A stretch of DNA of 44,834 bases from Acidimicrobiaceae bacterium (GTDB lineage Bacteria; Actinomycetota; Acidimicrobiia; Acidimicrobiales; RAAP-2). The stretch is taken from the NCBI GenBank assembly GCA_003142095.1, contig PLON01000041.1, forward strand, positions 137,228 through 182,061, in the 5' to 3' direction. The first letter of the stretch is position 1, and the number at the start of each line of letters is the position of its first letter. Below, piece by piece: positions 18,161 through 25,389 of the stretch. The position numbers were made by a program, and so were the translations under genes. The notes under the pieces are model-generated. The model saw nothing but the letters and a program-made list of their open reading frames with translations. It searched no databases and had not been told where the DNA came from.

Positions 18161-18550
18161 ATGAGAGCGTTCCCCCGCACCCCTCAGCAGCGCGATCGAC
18201 GGTTCGCGCGCGTACGCCGCGTGACCCAGGGCCTCCTCGTCGGCTCAGGGTTGTCGTCCGCCGCGCTAGTCGGATTCTTCGCGTCCACGGTCAAGACCGA
18301 TGTCGTCTCTCCCTCGAGCGCATCGACGACATCGACCACGGCCACGACGCCAACGCCAACGACCACCGCGCCCTCGACAACTACCTCGCCAGTCTCTTCG
18401 ACGACCTCACCCTCGAGGACCGACCCCACGACGGCATCAACAACAACGACCACGAGACCCGTCGCCACGACGACAACTCCCACGACGGTGCCGGTCACGA
18501 CCACGACCATTTGCACAAGTTCGCCCTCGGGCCACGTGAGCTGCGACTGA
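18161..18550 (+). CDS. Thr-rich membrane-anchored stub protein
   Basis: A 129-residue protein with a basic N-terminus, one transmembrane segment (GLLVGSGLSSAALVGFFAS, about residues 24-43), then ~75 residues dominated by Thr, Ser and Pro, ending in a 13-residue tail with two Cys (ICTSSPSGHVSCD). I do not recognise a domain. The architecture resembles the N-terminal anchor and linker of actinobacterial FMN-binding proteins that are flavinylated by ApbE, but the FMN-binding domain is absent and the next gene starts 5 nt later, so nothing has been lost by a frameshift. The linker is likely outside the cell and may be O-mannosylated. TAAGGT at 18132-18137 could be its -10 box. Confidence 0.65.
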   Translation: MRAFPRTPQQRDRRFARVRRVTQGLLVGSGLSSAALVGFFASTVKTDVVSPSSASTTSTTATTPTPTTTAPSTTTSPVSSTTSPSRTDPTTASTTTTTRPVATTTTPTTVPVTTTTICTSSPSGHVSCD

Positions 18551-18555
18551 CGTTC

Positions 18556-19461
18556 ATGAACTTCGAGATTTGGGGACTTAGCGGCACTCTCGTCACCGAG
18601 CGTGACGACCAGCGCGCGTTCGCCGAAAAGCGTCTGTGGTACTGGCTCAGTGAAATCGATGTCGCCTGTAATCGATTTCGAGATGATTCGGATATTTCGC
18701 GACTGAACACGAGTCACGGCGACCCCGCGGGAGTGAGTGTCGGACCAATCTTCGAACGGGCTCTCAGCGCATCTCTGGACGCCTTTGAGGCGACCAACGG
18801 ACTGTGCGATCCCACTGTGTTACCGGCGCTGTTAGCACTCGGCTACGACGTAGATTATGACGAGCTCGTCACGCGCGGCGACGCCCCGCTGGGAGCTCAA
18901 AAAGAGAGCGCCGGACTCGCGGCGATCACCATTGACCGTGACCGTCATCGCGTCGCGTTGCAACGAGACTGCCAGTTGGATCTCGGCGCCACCGCGAAGG
19001 CCCTCTCCGCCGATCTCGTGGCTGACGACGTCGCGCCGAGCGGCGGGGTCGTGGTGGAAATTGGTGGTGACGTGGCGGTACGCGGCGCCGGTCCCGACGG
19101 ACCCTGGGCCATCGCTATTTCGGACACTCTGCACGTCACGGGCCGCGAACCACGCGTGGGTCTGAGCCACGGCGGTCTCGCTACCTCGTCGATCACGCAG
19201 CGAACCTGGATCGCAGGTGGACAGCGGGTCAACCACATCATTGATCCGCGCACCGGCCACTGGGCGCAAGGCCCTTTCGCGACGGCGTCCGTCTCGGCGA
19301 CAAACTGCGTGCTCGCGAACGCCATGGCCACGGCGTCGCTCTTATGGGGCGATGATGCTCCGTACTACGTCGCCCAGGCGCGCTGCGCCGCGCGACTCGT
19401 AGATCTTGACGGCGATGTTCACTACGTGGGCGGCTGGCCCGCGGACGAGGTTCGCGCATGA
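18556..19461 (+). CDS. apbE: ApbE-family FAD:protein FMN transferase
   Basis: A 301-residue protein of the ApbE family, which transfers FMN from FAD to a Thr/Ser of a target flavoprotein. Family motifs are CNRFRDDSDISRLN near the N-terminus, DPTVLPALLALGYD, DLGATAKALSADLV, VVEIGGDVAVRG, SSITQRTWIAGG, and the metal/FAD site HIIDPRTGHWA followed by NAMATASLLWG. No lipobox or signal peptide is seen, so it may work in the cytosol, which differs from lipoprotein members. I chose the ATG at 18556, 5 nt after the Thr-rich gene; a TTG at 18511 would overlap it. The stop overlaps the next gene (ATGA). No clear ApbE target motif occurs in the neighbours. Confidence 0.93.
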   Translation: MNFEIWGLSGTLVTERDDQRAFAEKRLWYWLSEIDVACNRFRDDSDISRLNTSHGDPAGVSVGPIFERALSASLDAFEATNGLCDPTVLPALLALGYDVDYDELVTRGDAPLGAQKESAGLAAITIDRDRHRVALQRDCQLDLGATAKALSADLVADDVAPSGGVVVEIGGDVAVRGAGPDGPWAIAISDTLHVTGREPRVGLSHGGLATSSITQRTWIAGGQRVNHIIDPRTGHWAQGPFATASVSATNCVLANAMATASLLWGDDAPYYVAQARCAARLVDLDGDVHYVGGWPADEVRA

Positions 19462-20057
19462 TCGCTCTCACCTCGCCCTACCTCTGGTACACGACGCGCG
19501 CGACGGGGCTCGTCACGCTCGTGCTCTTTACCATTGTCGTGACGCTCGGAATCCTCGTCGCGAATCGAGTTGGTGGCGCTCGCGTCGGGCGATTCGAATT
19601 CAGCGAACTGCATCGATCGGTCTCGATCGTCGCCATGATTTTTCTCGCCATTCACGTGACAACGACCGTGGTTGACTCGTACGTAGGGACCGGTTGGCTG
19701 TCGCTGATTGTTCCGCTGACCTCGCGCTACGAGCGCTGGGGCGTCGCCGCGGGCGCCGTTGCGCTCGACCTCACGCTCGCCGTATGGCTCTCAAGTTTGT
19801 TCAAGGCTCGCGTAAAGAATCAATCATGGCGATTTATCCACTGGTTTAGCTGGCTCGCCTTCGTCGCTGCGGTGACGCACGCCTTTGTGACCGGCACCGA
19901 TACAAGAAGCGGGGTCGGGCTGGTACTGGTGGCACTCTGCGCCGCGGTCGTCCTGGTCGCGGCGATCTGGCGCTACATGGCGCGACCTCCACGCGCGGCG
20001 GGACGTACCGCATTGTCACCCCTCTCAGCGCTGAGCCCTCGTGACGGGAAATCGTGA
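19458..20057 (+). CDS. Ferric-reductase-like transmembrane haem protein
   Basis: A 199-residue integral membrane protein with about five or six hydrophobic helices, of the ferric-reductase-like transmembrane domain family. Four His residues are placed as two pairs, His52/His66 (ELHR, AIHVTT) and His128/His141 (FIHWF, VTHAF), with 13- and 12-residue spacing, as expected for two b-type haems stacked across the membrane. It has no FAD or NAD domain, so electrons must come from partner proteins. The neighbouring NuoF-like protein and ferredoxin are the obvious candidates. It overlaps apbE by 4 nt, which implies coupled expression. The final electron acceptor is unknown. Confidence 0.88.
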   Translation: MIALTSPYLWYTTRATGLVTLVLFTIVVTLGILVANRVGGARVGRFEFSELHRSVSIVAMIFLAIHVTTTVVDSYVGTGWLSLIVPLTSRYERWGVAAGAVALDLTLAVWLSSLFKARVKNQSWRFIHWFSWLAFVAAVTHAFVTGTDTRSGVGLVLVALCAAVVLVAAIWRYMARPPRAAGRTALSPLSALSPRDGKS

Positions 20058-20058
20058 C

Positions 20059-21330
20059 GTGACGATGACGACTATGCCTCGACTCCTCACCGGCCACAAC
20101 GCGCCGCTGACCTTGAGCGAATATGAGTCAACGTTCCCCGTTATTGCGCGCGCCGGATCGTTGCTGGGCGAGCTGGACGCCTCAGGGCTCACGGGACGAG
20201 GCGGCGCAGGATTTCCCACCGCTCAAAAGGTCCGCTTGCTCAAGGCCCATCGCGGCCACCACAAGATTGTCGTCGTAAATGCCATGGAGGGTGAACCGGC
20301 GTCGCGCAAGGACGTTTCGTTATTACGGGTCAATCCACATCTCGTCCTCGACGGCGCCGAAGTTCTCGCCTCGCTGATTGGAGCAAACGAGATCATCGTG
20401 TGCATCGCTCGCGAAAACGAACGCCTCGCAGGTCACGTGCGCGACGCACTCGCCGAGCGCGTTCGACAGCGTCGCCGTACGGTGCGTTCTTCAGTCCAGA
20501 CGCCACCGGGACGATACGTTGCGGGCGAGGAGACGGCACTCGTCCACTGGCTGAGCAATCGAGAGACGCTTCCCCAGTACCGCGCAAAGCGTCCCCACGT
20601 CGCGAGGGTCCGCGATCGAGCCGTGCTGGTCGACAACGCCGAGACGTGCGCGCACGTCGGATTGATCGCTCGGGCGGGGGCTGAGTCGTTTCGAAGCCTC
20701 GGCACGGACGCGAGCCCCGGCACCGCACTCGTGTCCATAAGCGGTGCGCTCGATCGATCGCAGGTTCTCGAGATTGCCCTCGGCACTCCCCTGCGCCAGA
20801 TTCTCGCCGTCGCGGGGGCGGATCCTGATCCCCAAGCGCTGCTCCTGGGTGGCTACGGCGGATCATGGTTGGACGCGACGCACCTAGACACCCCCTACGC
20901 CAACGAAGCATTGGCTCCGGTGGGCGCAACGACGGGCGCCGGCGTCATCGTCGTGCTCGCTCGCGAGGGGTGCGCCGTCGCCGAAACCGAACGGGTCGTT
21001 CGATGGATGGCGAACGAGAGCGCGCGCCAGTGCGGACCCTGCGCTTTTGGACTGCCGTCCCTCGCGGAAGATCTCACCCTTCTTCGGCGGGGCGCGAATG
21101 ACGCGGCACACGCCCTCGAACGACTCACGTCACGGTGCGGGGTCATTGAGGGTCGCGGCGCGTGCCACCATCCCGACGGGGTTGTTCGTTTCGTGCGCTC
21201 GGCGCTCGGCGTCTTTCGCGACGACGTCGCCGATCACGCGAGCGGGCGACCGTGCATCGGTTCTGGCTCTGCGCGGCACTACGCCACGGTCCCGCGACTC
21301 GATCACGAAGGCGAACTCACATGGCAGTGA
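20059..21330 (+). CDS. NuoF-like flavin/SLBB/iron-sulfur protein
   Basis: A 423-residue protein related to the NADH-binding subunit of complex I. The FMN/NADH region includes GLTGRGGAGFPTAQKV and NAMEGEPASRKDVSLL, then the YVAGEETALVHWL segment, an SLBB domain, and a C-terminal iron-sulfur region. NuoF uses a C-x2-C-x2-C plus distal Cys pattern; here the first Cys is Ala322 (ESARQCGPC), with Cys325, Cys328 and Cys369 kept and an extra Cys360 nearby. The NuoE-type partner is absent. In-frame starts at 20041, 20059, 20065 and 20074 are possible; I chose the GTG at 20059 because GGGAAA lies 7 nt before it. It probably feeds electrons to or from the ferredoxin and the haem protein. Confidence 0.85.
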   Translation: MTMTTMPRLLTGHNAPLTLSEYESTFPVIARAGSLLGELDASGLTGRGGAGFPTAQKVRLLKAHRGHHKIVVVNAMEGEPASRKDVSLLRVNPHLVLDGAEVLASLIGANEIIVCIARENERLAGHVRDALAERVRQRRRTVRSSVQTPPGRYVAGEETALVHWLSNRETLPQYRAKRPHVARVRDRAVLVDNAETCAHVGLIARAGAESFRSLGTDASPGTALVSISGALDRSQVLEIALGTPLRQILAVAGADPDPQALLLGGYGGSWLDATHLDTPYANEALAPVGATTGAGVIVVLAREGCAVAETERVVRWMANESARQCGPCAFGLPSLAEDLTLLRRGANDAAHALERLTSRCGVIEGRGACHHPDGVVRFVRSALGVFRDDVADHASGRPCIGSGSARHYATVPRLDHEGELTWQ

Positions 21331-21560
21331 GGCGCCGAAGCGGAGTCATCTTCTTGCGGGTCGATCCCGTTCTCTGCGACGGGTTCGGCCACTGCCACGA
21401 GTTGGCCCCTGAACTCGTCGCGATCGACGAGTGGGGTTACCCCGTGATCACCACCGAGCCGATCGCGCTCGCCAACGATGCAGCGCTCGCGTCGGCTCGC
21501 CTTGCCGTCCGGGGATGTCCGCGCCAAGCTCTGCGCATCGAACGGGTCAACGAGCGCTAG
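21321..21560 (+). CDS. Small single-cluster ferredoxin
   Basis: A 79-residue ferredoxin of the actinobacterial P450-type group. Cys19 and Cys25 are in CDGFGHC and Cys66 is in GCPRQAL; the middle position that would be a fourth Cys is not Cys, which suggests a [3Fe-4S] cluster, though such proteins can also hold [4Fe-4S]. It would shuttle one electron in the cytosol. The ATG has GAAGG about 9 nt upstream and overlaps the end of the NuoF-like gene by 10 nt, so the two are almost surely a unit. Its 3' end overlaps the convergent VOC gene by 14 nt. Confidence 0.9.
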   Translation: MAVRRRSGVIFLRVDPVLCDGFGHCHELAPELVAIDEWGYPVITTEPIALANDAALASARLAVRGCPRQALRIERVNER

Positions 21561-21915
21561 CTCCATCGATCAACTCAAGTCGATTGCCGACGGGATCGTC
21601 AACGTGACAGCGCCGTCGTCCGGGTATGGACTCGTCGGGACGGATCTCTACTTCCGCCGCACGCAGTCGTTCGAGAAGATCGTCGTACTCATCCACGACG
21701 AGCGCGGCGTGAGCCTTCGTCGCGGGGGTGAAGTGAGGGTCGACTCCGAGATGCACCACCGCGTCGTCGCGTTGATACCAACGTCCACCTCGAGCGGCCA
21801 ACACGGGGGGCTTGTCCAGTACGCGAAAGCCGAGCAGACCGACGTAGAACTCGTCGCAACGCTCCTCTTCGCCGGCGGGAATGGCGAGTTGCACGTGATC
21901 GAGGAACCACCGCAT
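21547..21915 (-). CDS. VOC superfamily (glyoxalase-like) protein
   Basis: A 122-residue single VOC module. DHVQLAIPAGEEE near the N-terminus, FYVGLLGFRVL, VVHLGVDPHF and the C-terminal DPVGNRLELID match the glyoxalase/bleomycin-resistance fold, with a probable metal site from His7, the His in VVHLGV and the Glu in LELID. The reaction is unknown; such small proteins include lyases, dioxygenases and antibiotic-binding proteins. The start is the ATG at 21915 with GGAGG 5 nt upstream; the TTG just before it lies too close to that site. Confidence 0.85.
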   Translation of the reverse strand: MRWFLDHVQLAIPAGEEERCDEFYVGLLGFRVLDKPPVLAARGGRWYQRDDAVVHLGVDPHFTPATKAHAALVVDEYDDLLERLRAAEVEIRPDESIPGRRRCHVDDPVGNRLELIDGASAR

Positions 21916-21968
21916 CAAAACCTCCGAAAAATAGCGGCCAAGAAAAACCTAGTAAGGTTCTCAGAGCC

Positions 21969-22070
21969 ATGGGATCACTTATTAAGAAGCGCCGCAAGCG
22001 AATGCGCAAGAAAAAGCACAAGAAGATGCTGAAGCGCACCCGCTTCCAGCGTCGCGCCGCCGGCAAATAA
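21969..22070 (+). CDS. Small ribosomal protein bS22-like (AURKAIP1/COX24 domain)
   Basis: A 33-residue, extremely basic peptide (starts MGSLIKKRRKRMRKKKHKK and ends RFQRRAAGK). It matches from memory the mycobacterial 30S protein bS22, which has the same length and nearly the same sequence and sits near the decoding site. Annotation pipelines often miss it or call it an AURKAIP1/COX24-domain protein. TAAGGT at 21953-21958 lies 10 nt before the ATG, so the leader is at most a few nucleotides. It is divergent from the VOC gene and convergent with ispE, 6 nt away. Confidence 0.9.
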   Translation: MGSLIKKRRKRMRKKKHKKMLKRTRFQRRAAGK

Positions 22071-22076
22071 CTCGAA

Positions 22077-22832
22077 CTACGCCTCTTTAGGCGTTGTGGT
22101 GGTCTGGCGAAAGTGAACGACACCTTCGGGACCCGTGACGTCCCAGTCGTCGACTCCCTCTTCTAGGTGACCCTCCACAAAGAGCGTCGATCCTGACCCG
22201 GCCAAGTGCACGCGGTCACCGAGGGTTGCTCCGAGCCAGTCCATCGTCTCCGCGAGGCGCGGCTCCACTCGCCGGGCGGCTACTTCGAGGTGATTACGCC
22301 CCGTAGGGGCGCTTCCACTGGCCGCGAGTTCATCAAAGGCTTGGTAGCACTGGGCCGTATTTACTCCGAAGCTGAGCAAGATGAGGGTGACGTCGCGCCT
22401 CTCGTAGGGCAGTTCGTTGATCCGCTCGCCCACCCCTTCCACGAGAGCCCGGCCACCAATCTGGCAAAAGGGAACGTCGCCGCCCAGGGAGAGTGCCGCG
22501 CCCTCGCTGACGCCGCCAGCCCAACGCAACACCGCGCCGGCGTCGGAGCTACCCCCGCCGAGTCCCCCGCCCGGGGGAATGAACTTGTGCAGAGTCACCC
22601 CGGCGCGTCGATCGACCAGTTGCAGTGCGCGCGAGACCAGGTTGTCCTCGTTCGCCACGACGTTGGAATGAGGCCCTTCGAGGCGCAGATAGTCGCCGTC
22701 CTCGTCGATCTCGAGTCGATCAGCGAAGTCGACGCTCAACATTTCCGCGCGAAGTTCGTGCATTCCGTCGTCGCGTCGGCCGGTGATCTCGAGAAACCAC
22801 GTCAACTTGGCCGGAGCCGAGAGTTCGATCAT
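22077..22832 (-). CDS. ispE: 4-diphosphocytidyl-2-C-methyl-D-erythritol kinase
   Basis: A 251-residue GHMP-family kinase of the MEP isoprenoid pathway that phosphorylates CDP-methylerythritol. Motifs: SAPAKLTWFLEITGRRDDGMH at the start (the usual KINL is here KLTW), the ATP loop PPGGGLGGGSSDAGAVL, and GGDVPFCQIGG. It is shorter than the usual ~280-310 residues, mostly at the C-terminus and loops, but the catalytic parts are all there. I chose the ATG at 22832, which overlaps the rsmA stop as ATGA. The rsmA-ispE pair is a conserved actinobacterial arrangement. Confidence 0.93.
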   Translation of the reverse strand: MIELSAPAKLTWFLEITGRRDDGMHELRAEMLSVDFADRLEIDEDGDYLRLEGPHSNVVANEDNLVSRALQLVDRRAGVTLHKFIPPGGGLGGGSSDAGAVLRWAGGVSEGAALSLGGDVPFCQIGGRALVEGVGERINELPYERRDVTLILLSFGVNTAQCYQAFDELAASGSAPTGRNHLEVAARRVEPRLAETMDWLGATLGDRVHLAGSGSTLFVEGHLEEGVDDWDVTGPEGVVHFRQTTTTPKEA

Positions 22833-23644
22833 CGCGCCGCCGCCAGCGCCGCGAACTCTTCGAGAGTCAGTTCCTCGGGCCGGCGGGTTTCGGCAACCCC
22901 GGCGCGCTCGAAGACTCCGTCGGTCGTCCACTCCGACAACGAGCGGCGCAACATCTTTCGCCGCTGGCCGAAGGCCGTGCGAATGACGCGAAAGAGCTCG
23001 TCTTCACTGACCAGATCAGGGTCAACGCGAACGTGGGCGCGCCGCACCAGTGAGACCAGCACCGAGTCGACGTTGGGGCGAGGCACGAAGACGCTCGGCG
23101 GGACTTTGCCCACAATCTTCGCGTCGGCGAAGTACTGCACCCGCAGCGACACCGCACCGTAGGCCTCGTCACGGGCGTGGGCCGCGAGGCGCTCGCCCGC
23201 TTCCTTTTGGACCATGACGAGGAGTCGCGTCACCAGCGGTTGACTCTCGAGCAGATGCAACACGACGGGCGTCGCCACGTTGTAGGGCAGGTTCGCCACC
23301 ACGACAGCCGGCGAGTTTCCGAGAATCTCGTCGTAGTTCGCCTCGAGGGCGTTGGCGTGATGAACGCTGACCCCGAGAGGCTCGACCACAGAGCGAAGCG
23401 GTTCAATCAGGTAGCGGTCGATCTCGAGCGCGTGCACCGTCGCGCCGGTTTCCGCGAGCGCCATCGTCAAGGAACCGAGGCCCGCTCCGATCTCTAAGAC
23501 CTGATCACCGGGACCGACTTCGGCCAGGCGGGCGATGCGTCGGACCGTATTGGCGTCTACCACGAAGTTTTGGCCAAGCGCGCGCGACGGGGTCAGGCCA
23601 TTCGCTTTCATGAGCGCGACGAGTTCAGTTCGAGAGTGAGTCAC
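22829..23644 (-). CDS. rsmA: 16S rRNA dimethyladenosine transferase RsmA (KsgA)
   Basis: A 271-residue SAM-dependent enzyme that dimethylates two adjacent adenosines at the 3' end of 16S rRNA, a late step in 30S assembly. Motifs: ALGQNFVVDANTV, SAM-binding VLEIGAGLGSLT, and the catalytic VVANLPYNVATPVVLHLL. It contains PRPNVDSVLVSL and FGQRRKMLRRSL, both typical of the C-terminal RNA-binding part. The start is the GTG that overlaps the PASTA-RlpA gene stop (GTGA). It is coupled to ispE. Confidence 0.97.
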   Translation of the reverse strand: MTHSRTELVALMKANGLTPSRALGQNFVVDANTVRRIARLAEVGPGDQVLEIGAGLGSLTMALAETGATVHALEIDRYLIEPLRSVVEPLGVSVHHANALEANYDEILGNSPAVVVANLPYNVATPVVLHLLESQPLVTRLLVMVQKEAGERLAAHARDEAYGAVSLRVQYFADAKIVGKVPPSVFVPRPNVDSVLVSLVRRAHVRVDPDLVSEDELFRVIRTAFGQRRKMLRRSLSEWTTDGVFERAGVAETRRPEELTLEEFAALAAAR

Positions 23645-24480
23645 CAAGAAACTTTGACACTAATCACACCCTTCGACAATGGCTCTAGGTCGGCGAACTG
23701 TGATTCATTGAGATCGACGACGTGATTGCCCGAGTGGTTTTCGCGGTCCGTGATGACGCACGTGATCGATCGGCCCGTCCCGAGGTCGAGCACCGTGACA
23801 CGCGTGCCCTTGGGCAAGTACCACGTCGCGCAGCGTCCGGGCACGTAGTTGTACCAGGTGGCGACGCCCAGTTTGAAGTCCGCGCCGCTGATGGAAACGC
23901 TCGAGGTAGGCGTCGGCGTGGACGGGGGCGAGCGCTTCACGACAGTCGTAACGCGGTGAGTAGAGACGTGAACGACAACGACGCTGTGCCACGGCACCCG
24001 GGCGCCAGGCCGGGGCGACTGACTGAGGGCCACCGTCCAGGAGTTGTTCGTACTCCCTGGTCCTACGGTCTTAAAATACAGCTGGGCTGAGCGTATAGCG
24101 GCGTAGACGCCCCTACGGGTACGCCCAATGAGTCGTGGAACCGCCCGAGTCGTGTGCGGCCCCGGACCGGTGCGCACCGTCAAGGTCGCTTCCGCGTGCC
24201 AGGCCACGACGACGCCGGGGCGAGGGCTCTGGACCGTGACCACGCTCCAGTGATCGTTCGAGCTACCGGGTCCTCGAGTGTCGAAATAGAGACCGTCGTG
24301 ACGCATAGTGCGATAGACGGCGAGGCGCGAACGTCCCACGAGATCGGGCATGTGCATCGCCGCGTGGCCGCTCGCGCCAGCGCTCAAGGGCGTGAGCAGC
24401 ACAAAGGAGGAGGCCAGGATGGCCGTCGTGCTACGAAGTAACCGCGGACGCCTGCGCGCCCCACGTCGTGTTGTACTCAG
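23641..24480 (-). CDS. Secreted protein with two PASTA repeats and an RlpA-like barrel, probable CTG start
   Basis: The protein has a signal peptide, two PASTA repeats (MPDLVGRSRLAVYRTMR... and VPRLIGRTRRGVYAAIR..., each ending in a QSPRPG turn), a Thr/Pro linker and a C-terminal RlpA-like double-psi beta-barrel (GVATWYNYVPGRCATWYLP, VTVLDLGTGRSITCVITDRE, NHVVDLNESQF) with a Cys pair. PASTA binds peptidoglycan; RlpA-type barrels act on glycan strands. The first ATG/GTG/TTG in frame, GTG at 24402, cuts off the signal peptide. The frame is open to 24530 and encodes an Arg-rich n-region plus AILASSFVLLTPLSAGASG. A CTG at 24480 is preceded by GGAGGG, so I place the start there (279 residues). It occupies the rpfB position between tatD and rsmA. 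Confidence 0.75.
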   Translation of the reverse strand: MSTTRRGARRRPRLLRSTTAILASSFVLLTPLSAGASGHAAMHMPDLVGRSRLAVYRTMRHDGLYFDTRGPGSSNDHWSVVTVQSPRPGVVVAWHAEATLTVRTGPGPHTTRAVPRLIGRTRRGVYAAIRSAQLYFKTVGPGSTNNSWTVALSQSPRPGARVPWHSVVVVHVSTHRVTTVVKRSPPSTPTPTSSVSISGADFKLGVATWYNYVPGRCATWYLPKGTRVTVLDLGTGRSITCVITDRENHSGNHVVDLNESQFADLEPLSKGVISVKVSW

Positions 24481-24501
24481 TCTCCGCCCTCCGCCAGGAC
24501 T

Positions 24502-24521
24502 GCGGGTTCGCGAAAACCCGC
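24502..24521 (-). promoter_or_regulatory. GC-rich hairpin in the leader of the PASTA-RlpA gene
   Basis: On the minus strand GCGGGTT-TTCGCG-AACCCGC forms a perfect 7-bp stem 21 nt upstream of the proposed CTG start. No T-run follows, so it is not a typical terminator; it may control translation or mRNA stability. The rest of the 114-nt gap to tatD shows no recognised riboswitch. Confidence 0.4.
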
Positions 24522-24594
24522 CCCCCTACGCTAGGAGAGCCCGGGCTTCTGAGCAAACGCATACAAAATGCCTTGTAATAACTGGCTTACAGGC

Positions 24595-25389
24595 TCATCG
24601 CGCGGGCAAATTGAAGAGGCGCGCCGAGTTGGCCGACGTGGCCGCGCGAAGGGCCTCGGGGTCCTCGCCGCGTAGCGCGGCCACGTACTCGCCCACCACC
24701 GCGACGTAGGAGGGCTCATTTTTTCTTCCGCGGTAGGGAACTGGCGCCAAAAAGGGACTGTCGGTCTCGACGTGCAGACGATCGAGTGGCACGAGTTTCG
24801 CGGCCTCGCGAAGGAGGTCCGCGTTTTTAAACGTCACGATGCCCGAGATGGAAATGTCGCAGCCAATCTCAAGACAGCTCTCTGCTTCACCTGGCGTACC
24901 GGTGAAGCAGTGGATCACCGTGCGCGGAGGAACGCCTTCGCTCGCAAAGAGTTCAAAGAGGTCGTCAAAGGCGTCGCGAGCGTGCACCACGAGGGCCAGG
25001 TCGAGTTCGAGGGCCAGGGCAATCTGGGCCGAAAACGCTTGTCGTTGCTCGGTTCTCGGGGAATGCTCGTAGAAATAGTCGAGGCCGCACTCGCCGATTC
25101 CGACGAGTCGGTCGTGACCAGCGCGCGCCAGTTCCTCGACGGGTGCGAGATAGTCCTTCGCGTCGTGGGGATGCAGACCGACCGTCGCGTAGATCTGAAC
25201 GTCGCCGCTCAGGTCCGTCAGATCGAGCGCCTCGGCGGAACTCTTCGCTCCGGTGCCGACGACAACGAGACGGTCGACACCCGCTTCGAGTGCGCGTTGC
25301 AGCGTGGCCTCCACTTGAACTCGTGCGTCCGGCGCGTCATCGAAGAATTCGTCTTGGAGATGGCAGTGCGCGTCAGTCCAGGAGCTCAC
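24595..25389 (-). CDS. tatD: TatD-family metal-dependent DNase
   Basis: A 264-residue TIM-barrel hydrolase with 3'-5' exonuclease activity in characterised members. Metal ligands are in DAHCHLQDEFF (HxH), GECGLDYFY, VVHARDAFDD, VIHCFTG and VETDSPFLAPVPYRGRKNEP. The start is the GTG overlapping the metG stop (GTGA); longer frames upstream are metG in another frame. The metG-tatD order is conserved across actinobacteria and many firmicutes. Confidence 0.95.
   Translation of the reverse strand: MSSWTDAHCHLQDEFFDDAPDARVQVEATLQRALEAGVDRLVVVGTGAKSSAEALDLTDLSGDVQIYATVGLHPHDAKDYLAPVEELARAGHDRLVGIGECGLDYFYEHSPRTEQRQAFSAQIALALELDLALVVHARDAFDDLFELFASEGVPPRTVIHCFTGTPGEAESCLEIGCDISISGIVTFKNADLLREAAKLVPLDRLHVETDSPFLAPVPYRGRKNEPSYVAVVGEYVAALRGEDPEALRAATSANSARLFNLPAR

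Noticed and set aside
18161-21330. An ApbE flavinylation motif (D-x3-4-AT-like) in the cassette proteins
   Set aside because: DPTTAST in the Thr-rich stub was the closest match but does not fit the known spacing; no other candidate was found.
22206-23162. A 318-codon open frame on the plus strand opposite ispE and rsmA
   Set aside because: It lies wholly opposite two well-supported genes and has no recognisable motif.
24481-24594. A c-di-AMP (ydaO-type) riboswitch before the PASTA-RlpA gene
   Set aside because: The gene type and position made it worth looking for, but the 114-nt gap lacks the conserved segments I know from that class; only one simple hairpin is visible.
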